Shown here: positions 6,769-11,423 of the stretch, one piece after another
Numbering within the stretch: position 1 is the first letter of the stretch
Layout: each line of letters starts with the position of its first letter
Notes under the pieces: generated by a model
Seen by the model: only the letters and a program-made list of their open reading frames with translations
What the model was told of the DNA's origin: nothing
The model's database searches: none
Assembly (NCBI GenBank): GCA_948852945.1
Contig: CAQPBJ010000031.1
Location: 1 to 11,423 of the forward strand
Source of the DNA: an uncultured Clostridia bacterium
GTDB lineage: Bacteria > Bacillota > Clostridia > TANB77 > CAG-508
Direction of reading: 5' to 3'
DNA: 11,423 bases
Program-made: the position numbers and the translations under genes

Positions 6769-9342
6769 TTAATCATCTAATATTTTTGGTTTTCTTTTTC
6801 TTGTTGTGGTTGTTTGAGCTCTTTTTGCAGTTGTTTTTGTTTTAGTTGTTTTGGTTGATTTTTTTGTCTTTTTTTCTGTTTCTGTATTTTCTGTTTTTTC
6901 TTCTTGAATTTCTTCTTTTTCAACTTCCTGTTTTTCGTCATCTTTAATGTTTTCTGCTTCTTTAACTTTTTCTTCTTGTTTTTGTAGTTTCTTTTTAATA
7001 TCTGCTTTTGCAGTTATTTTATTAATTTCCTTTTTTACATCTGTAGTTTTTAATTTCACATCATATTCTTCTATATATACATTTAGTATTTTCGGATATA
7101 TATCATCAGGCATATTAAAGTATCTATTTGTTATGATTTTTTCTTTAGACACTAAATCATATTCAAATAATTCTGTGTCAATTAATAATTTAGATGTTAC
7201 ATCCATTCCATTAGGTAGTGTATTGTTTATATTGTCATAATATACAGAATTTGTGAAGAATACTGCTGGAAATCCTTCTTTGAAATTTAATTTAAATAAT
7301 TTTACTGCTGTTTCAAATTTATTTGGATATGATTGCAATTCTCTTTCTGCATTTATGTTGAATATAGAATATTCTGTTTTATGTATTTTTTCGTTAATTG
7401 ATGCTACTTGATATATTGACATATCATAATCAAATTTTACTTTGTGCATAGCTTCGTTTAGAGATCCTACTATTATTTGTAACTTTTCTGTAAAATCAAA
7501 TATATCTATTTTTTTATTTACGTTTAATACTTGGAACTTATCTTTTTCATGTTCTCTATGTGATTTATTATTTAAGTATCTAACTTGAGTTGAATCATCT
7601 TTCATTGCTCCGAATATATCAAAATCGTTTTTGTTGAACATTGAATTTTGAGTAGTAAAATACTCACTTTTTAGATTTCTTAACTCTTCTTCTATTACTT
7701 CTCTATTCATCTCTCCGCTTTTAAGCATATTTATTATTGGTAATACGTTTGTGCTTGAAATGAATATACTGTCTAATTCTTGTTTTGAGAATTTTGTTCT
7801 TTGTAATTTATCATAATTTATTCCAAAATCTTCAAAATCATAGTCATAATCGAATTTCTTTTTTAGTTTTATACTATCTGTTTGATATGTTTCTTCTCCT
7901 GTTTCTAATTCTAGTAACTCATCTTTATTTGCAAATTTCCAAAATTCAAATAAACTTTTTTTGTGTTGATCTATTTCGTTTATATAGATTGTTGCATTTT
8001 CTATTTTTCTTTCTGTGTTTACAATTTTTAATTCTAAGGCTTTTATGTCTTGTCTTAAGTCTTTTACATATCTTTCACTTTTTTCATATAATGCTTGTAC
8101 TGTTACTAAATCGTCGATTGTGTGATATTTTTTATTGTCACTGCTGAAAGCTTGAATTGGTTTTTGTTCTCTTTTTTCATCTTTTTTGTTTTCTAGTTCT
8201 GTATTTTGATTTTCTTCTTCAGTTACTTTTGTTTTTTTCTTAGAGAAGAAGTATTTTACTTTACCAAAGAAAGTTTTTTTGCATTCTAAGTATGTTGAAA
8301 TTTCTTTTTGTTTCATAAAATATTCTGCATCTTTTTTCTTTGATACTTCTTTTAATTCTTTTAATTTTTTCTCTAGTTCAAATGCTTCTTGATTAAATTC
8401 TTTTATAGTAGTTTCTGTAGATATATATTTATCTTTTATAAACTCTGGTAAATCATTGTATTTTATTTCTTTGCCGTTGTAGCAAAATTCTATTCCGTTT
8501 TCATTATTTATTCTTGTAGAGAAACTGTATCTATTTCCTAGTTCTGTTTGTATCATGAATAATGCTTTTACTAGTTTGTAGAATTCTTCTGCTTCTTCTT
8601 TAGTTCTTAATACTATTTTATACATTGTTTTAAGTGTTTCATAGATTGGTGTCTCACCTACTATTTGTGTTGTTAGATTTCCATCCATATCATGTACTTC
8701 GTATGATAATGGCCAGTTTTTAGTGAATACCCATAAATAGTTCTCAATATCATTTATTTGTTTATTGGTTAGATATTTTTCACTGTAATTTACATATGAT
8801 ATTGGTACATAAACTTTTTCATCTCTTTTAAGGTTTTCTAACTCGATTTTCTTTTTTATTAGGTAGAATAGTTCGTCAAATGTGTCTTCTTTTAATGAAA
8901 ATAGCATAAAATATTTGCCTGAATACTCAGAATAATATATTTGCCATAATTGATTTCTATTAAAGCTTACTGTGAATGGTATTTTCTTTTCCATCTTACT
9001 TTGTTCTAATGAAATTCTTCTTATTCCTGCTTCTGAAATCTTATCAAATACTTTCATTAATTCTATGGCTTTTTCTTCGTCGTCTTGAGCTTGTTTTATG
9101 TATGTTCCAAAAGCTATGCATTTGTCATATTTTTCTTTTATTTGGTCATCTCTGTATGCTGTTGTACAGTATATTTCGATGTCTTTTATTGATACGTATT
9201 TATATACTTTTAATTCTTTATCATTGTTTAATCTTGAGGGATTAAATACTATTGGTTTGTTATCTTCAAAAAAGCTTGGTAAATTATCTAGGTCTAACCC
9301 TATAATATTTAATTTTTCTATTATATCTTCTTTTGTTGACAA
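6769..9342 (-). CDS. Uncharacterised coiled-coil protein with basic Lys/Thr tail
   Basis: I do not recognise this protein (857 aa from the TTG at 9342). It has no signal peptide and no clear membrane helix, so it is probably cytoplasmic. The first ~300 residues look globular, with strand-rich pieces such as YFMLFSLKEDTFDELFYLI and KVYVPISYVNY. Charged, probably coiled-coil helices lie at ~310-350 and ~415-465, separated by a Lys/Glu-rich stretch. A second mixed region (~500-765) contains aromatic blocks (KFDYDYDFEDFGINYDKL, FPAVFFTNSVYYDNI). The last ~85 residues are low complexity: Lys/Glu-rich, then a run of Lys, Thr and Arg (KKSTKTTKTKTTAKR, TTTTRKRKPK) resembling histone H1-like bacterial tails. 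That tail may bind nucleic acid or another polyanion. The gene is monocistronic, with its own promoter (9377-9405) and terminator (6727-6768). The frame is open up to 9405, but the TTG there lies within the -35, whereas the one at 9342 has AGGAGG nine bases upstream. Confidence 0.8.
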   Translation of the reverse strand: MSTKEDIIEKLNIIGLDLDNLPSFFEDNKPIVFNPSRLNNDKELKVYKYVSIKDIEIYCTTAYRDDQIKEKYDKCIAFGTYIKQAQDDEEKAIELMKVFDKISEAGIRRISLEQSKMEKKIPFTVSFNRNQLWQIYYSEYSGKYFMLFSLKEDTFDELFYLIKKKIELENLKRDEKVYVPISYVNYSEKYLTNKQINDIENYLWVFTKNWPLSYEVHDMDGNLTTQIVGETPIYETLKTMYKIVLRTKEEAEEFYKLVKALFMIQTELGNRYSFSTRINNENGIEFCYNGKEIKYNDLPEFIKDKYISTETTIKEFNQEAFELEKKLKELKEVSKKKDAEYFMKQKEISTYLECKKTFFGKVKYFFSKKKTKVTEEENQNTELENKKDEKREQKPIQAFSSDNKKYHTIDDLVTVQALYEKSERYVKDLRQDIKALELKIVNTERKIENATIYINEIDQHKKSLFEFWKFANKDELLELETGEETYQTDSIKLKKKFDYDYDFEDFGINYDKLQRTKFSKQELDSIFISSTNVLPIINMLKSGEMNREVIEEELRNLKSEYFTTQNSMFNKNDFDIFGAMKDDSTQVRYLNNKSHREHEKDKFQVLNVNKKIDIFDFTEKLQIIVGSLNEAMHKVKFDYDMSIYQVASINEKIHKTEYSIFNINAERELQSYPNKFETAVKLFKLNFKEGFPAVFFTNSVYYDNINNTLPNGMDVTSKLLIDTELFEYDLVSKEKIITNRYFNMPDDIYPKILNVYIEEYDVKLKTTDVKKEINKITAKADIKKKLQKQEEKVKEAENIKDDEKQEVEKEEIQEEKTENTETEKKTKKSTKTTKTKTTAKRAQTTTTRKRKPKILDD

Positions 9343-9351
9343 TTTTATTTT

Positions 9352-9357
9352 CCTCCT
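9352..9357 (-). promoter_or_regulatory. Ribosome binding site that fixes a TTG start
   Basis: A perfect AGGAGG on the minus strand lies nine bases before the in-frame TTG at 9342-9340. There is no ATG near this position, and no other start in the 21 upstream codons has a Shine-Dalgarno. The unknown 857-aa protein therefore most likely begins (M)STKEDIIEKL. Confidence 0.75.
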
Positions 9358-9376
9358 CACAGTATTTTTCAGGTTG

Positions 9377-9405
9377 AGTATATCATATACGATTTTTTTT
9401 TCCAA
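9377..9405 (-). promoter_or_regulatory. Promoter of the coiled-coil protein gene
   Basis: TTGGAA (9405-9400) and TATACT (9382-9377) are separated by 17 bases on the minus strand, placing the transcription start near 9370 with a leader of about 28 bases. The spacer begins with a run of A. The -35 is a partial match. A TATAAT also occurs just upstream (near 9410-9416), but without a matching -35. Confidence 0.55.
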
Positions 9406-9493
9406 TAGATTATAGTCGTTTTTTTTATAATAATTTTCTTAATTTAAATAATAAAATATAAGAGTAATTTATATTTTTAAAATTTTGCTCTTC

Positions 9494-9537
9494 GCAATTA
9501 CCTTAATAAAAAACTCCGTTTTTATAAGGTCAATTGC
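9494..9537. other. Long internal hairpin of the palindromic element
   Basis: GCAATT-ACCTTA-A-TAAAAA on the plus strand pairs with TTTTTA-TAAGGT-C-AATTGC: about 18 base pairs with one bulge per arm and a short CTCCG-type loop. As thrS mRNA (minus strand) it would form a stable stem, but it has no T-run after it, so it is not a standard intrinsic terminator by itself. Confidence 0.6.
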
Positions 9538-9552
9538 TCAAATTCGCACTTC

Positions 9553-9569
9553 AGCAAACTTCGTTTGCT
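9553..9569. other. Short hairpin sharing the AAACTYCGTTT core
   Basis: AGCAAAC and GTTTGCT form a perfect 7-bp stem around TTC. Its core AAACTTCGTTT (9556-9566) is nearly identical to AAACTCCGTTT (9511-9521) at the tip of the neighbouring long hairpin, so the same small stem-loop appears twice within 56 bases. Confidence 0.55.
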
Positions 9570-9654
9570 TTCGTTTGGTCGCTAGCGCAATTTAAAAAGC
9601 TATTAATTACTCTTATATTTTTTATGTTCAATATTTATTTTGTATATATAAAAA

Positions 9655-11423
9655 TTATTCTCTTATTTTACTGTTAATTTCTTCTGTAATCTTTGAAACA
9701 AAATCTGCTAGTGGCATTTGTCCTAAATCGCCTTCTTTTCTTTTACGTACTCCTACAGCATTTGCTTCTACTTCTTTATCTCCTAATATTAACATATAAG
9801 GAACTTTTTGTAGTTGAGCTTCTCTTATTTTGTAACCAATTTTTTCTTGTCTTGAATCTAAATCTACTCTTATTCCTTTTGATTGTAACTCATCTCTTAC
9901 TTTTTCTGCATAGTCTTTTTGATTATCAGAAATTGGTAAAATAGCTACTTGAACTGGAGATAGCCATAATGGAAATGCTCCTTTTGTTTCTTCTATTAAG
10001 AAACATAAGAATCTATCAAAAGTTCCAAGTATAGCTCTGTGAATTACTACAGGTCTATGTTTTTCGTTATCTTCTCCTATATATTCTAGTTCAAATCTTT
10101 CTGGTAATAAGAAGTCTAATTGGCAAGTTGAAACTGTTACATCATGTCCTACTGCAGATTTTAATTGTACATCTAGTTTTGGTCCATAAAATGCTGCTTC
10201 TCCTTCTGCTTCATAGAATTTAACTCCTAATTCTACTAGTATTTCTCTTAATTGACTTTCTGCTTTTTCCCACATTTGGTCATCATCGAAATATTTTTCT
10301 TTGTTGTTTTTATCTCTTAAAGATAGTCTGAATTCATAATCTTCGAATCCAAAATCTTTATATACTTCAAGTATTAATTTTACAACTTTTCCGAATTCTT
10401 CTTTGATTTGGTCTGGTCTTACAAAAAGGTGTGCGTCATTTTGGCACATTTCACGAACTCTTTCTAGTCCACATACGCTTCCACTATCTTCAAATCTGAA
10501 GTCATGTGCAAGTTCTCCTATTCTTATTGGTAAATCTCTATATGAATGTAATTTGTTTTTGTATATTAACATGTGATGTGGGCAGTTCATAGGTCTTAAT
10601 ACTATTTCTTCAGCATCTAGTTTCATAACTGGAAACATGTCTTCTTTGTAGTGATCCCAGTGTCCACTTGTTTTGTATAAACTTACATTTGCAAGTGATG
10701 GTGTATATACATGGTTATATCCCATTTCAATTTCTTTGTCTTGTATATATCTTTCTAGTAATCTTCTTACTGTTGCTCCATTTGGTAGATACATTGGTAG
10801 CCCTGAACCTACTAATGGGTGTGTCATAAATAATGCTAATTCTTTTCCTAATTTTCTATGATCTCTTTGTTTTGCTTCTTCAAGTTTTTGCATGTATTCT
10901 TCTAATTCAGAAGCTTTTGGGAAAGATATTCCATATATTCTTTGTAGCATTTTATTTTTTTCATCACCTCTCCAATATGCTCCTGATGATGATAATAATT
11001 TTATTGCTTTTACACATCCTGTAGTTGGTAAATGTGGTCCTCTACAAAGATCTACAAACTCACCTTGTTTATAAAAAGATATTACTTCACCTTCTGGTAA
11101 TTCTGTAATTAGTTCTACTTTGTAAGGTTCTGCTTTTTCTTCCATTAATTTAATTGCTTCTTCTCTTGGAAGTTCGAATCTTTCAATTGCTAAATCTTCT
11201 TTTATTATGTTTTTCATCTCTTCTTCAATTTTTGCTAAGTCATCTTCTGTGAATGGTTTTTCTACATCAAAATCATAATAAAATCCTTTTTCAATTGATG
11301 GTCCTATTGTTACTTTTGCTGCTGGATATAATCTCTTTACAGCTTGTGCCATAATGTGTGAAGTTGTGTGCCAATACATTGCTTCTTCAACTTCTGCAGT
11401 TCTTCCACCGCCTAATTTAATTT
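9655..11423 (-). CDS. thrS: Threonyl-tRNA synthetase, 5'-truncated by window edge
   Basis: This enzyme charges tRNA-Thr with threonine in the cytoplasm. Numbering from the first in-window Met (11379): the editing domain shows HTTSH (His4, His8) and DLCRGPH (Cys112, His116), the residues that clear mischarged seryl-tRNA. The class II catalytic core has the zinc ligands Cys266 (RPMNCPHH), His317 (QNDAHLF) and His447 (HRAILG), with motif 2 around HDFRFE and motif 3 Arg455 (GTFDRF). The C-terminal anticodon-binding domain starts near SPVQVAILPIS and ends at SKIRE. The frame stays open for 14 more complete codons to the window edge (KLGGGRTAEVEEA before the Met), so the Met at 11379 is internal and the true start, with any TGS domain, lies outside. 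This is a housekeeping gene, unrelated in function to the surface cluster. A T-box leader, common for clostridial thrS, would lie beyond the window. Confidence 0.96.
   Translation of the reverse strand, partial: IKLGGGRTAEVEEAMYWHTTSHIMAQAVKRLYPAAKVTIGPSIEKGFYYDFDVEKPFTEDDLAKIEEEMKNIIKEDLAIERFELPREEAIKLMEEKAEPYKVELITELPEGEVISFYKQGEFVDLCRGPHLPTTGCVKAIKLLSSSGAYWRGDEKNKMLQRIYGISFPKASELEEYMQKLEEAKQRDHRKLGKELALFMTHPLVGSGLPMYLPNGATVRRLLERYIQDKEIEMGYNHVYTPSLANVSLYKTSGHWDHYKEDMFPVMKLDAEEIVLRPMNCPHHMLIYKNKLHSYRDLPIRIGELAHDFRFEDSGSVCGLERVREMCQNDAHLFVRPDQIKEEFGKVVKLILEVYKDFGFEDYEFRLSLRDKNNKEKYFDDDQMWEKAESQLREILVELGVKFYEAEGEAAFYGPKLDVQLKSAVGHDVTVSTCQLDFLLPERFELEYIGEDNEKHRPVVIHRAILGTFDRFLCFLIEETKGAFPLWLSPVQVAILPISDNQKDYAEKVRDELQSKGIRVDLDSRQEKIGYKIREAQLQKVPYMLILGDKEVEANAVGVRKRKEGDLGQMPLADFVSKITEEINSKIRE

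Larger units (their letters stand above)
9453..9621. repeat. 169-bp palindromic element with 17-bp terminal inverted repeats
   Basis: The element starts with AAAATATAAGAGTAATT (9453-9469) and ends with its exact reverse complement (9605-9621). Between them lie several smaller palindromes: TTGC/GCAA around TCTTC (9485-9497), the long hairpin 9494-9537, the hairpin 9553-9569, and CGCTAGCG (9580-9587). It has no open frame of note and is richer in G and C than its flanks. It occupies most of the thrS-to-coiled-coil-gene spacer, starting 34 bases after the thrS stop. The layout fits a small non-autonomous mobile element (MITE-like) or a dispersed palindromic repeat. A structured RNA or elaborate terminator at the 3' end of thrS is the alternative. 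No clear target-site duplication is visible. Confidence 0.55.

Noticed and set aside
9343..9654. T-box or other thrS-controlling leader in the palindromic spacer
   Set aside because: The spacer is downstream of thrS, not upstream, and no T-box sequence (GGTGGTACCGCG-like) is present.
9655..11379. Complete TGS-less threonyl-tRNA synthetase starting at the Met at 11379
   Set aside because: The frame continues without a stop to the window edge and no ribosome binding site precedes that Met, so the gene is truncated by the window and its N-terminus is unknown.

Overview
The window is very AT-rich and every convincing gene lies on the minus strand. Coding strands are A-rich, Shine-Dalgarno sites are strong (AGGAGG-like), and the promoters are SigA-type with TTG-17-TATAAT spacing. 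The sequence holds a class B sortase with a matching SPKTG substrate, BIG2 repeats, cohesin and dockerin modules, and a clostridial-looking ThrRS. Together these suggest a low-GC Gram-positive of the class Clostridia, probably a gut or anaerobic species. The species cannot be named from this sequence.

Layout in transcription order (right to left): (1) thrS, 5'-truncated by the window edge (11423-9655). (2) A 169-bp palindrome-rich noncoding element with 17-bp perfect terminal inverted repeats (9453-9621). (3) A long cytoplasmic-looking coiled-coil protein of unknown function. It has its own promoter, a TTG start at 9342, and an intrinsic terminator directly after its stop codon. (4) A four-gene surface cluster driven by a promoter at 6617-6645, with paired 21-bp direct repeats just upstream of it. 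The cluster encodes a 990-aa cohesin + nine-BIG2 wall protein ending in SPKTG; a class B sortase with an AT-hook-like cytoplasmic tail; a secreted propeller-like protein ending in a dockerin; and a short cohesin protein tethered by a C-terminal membrane helix. (5) A promoter at 63-91 firing off the left edge into an unidentified transcript.

The likely logic of the cluster is a small self-contained surface-display system. The sortase anchors the long BIG2 stalk to peptidoglycan through SPKTG. The stalk presents a cohesin far from the cell, and the small membrane-anchored protein presents a second cohesin near the membrane. The secreted dockerin protein is the obvious candidate ligand for either. 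There is no glycoside hydrolase, so this does not look like a cellulosome. The pairing and its function are inferred, and the binding itself cannot be seen in sequence. The most unusual point is the set of RGRP motifs, typical of DNA-binding AT-hooks, on the cytoplasmic side of a membrane sortase.
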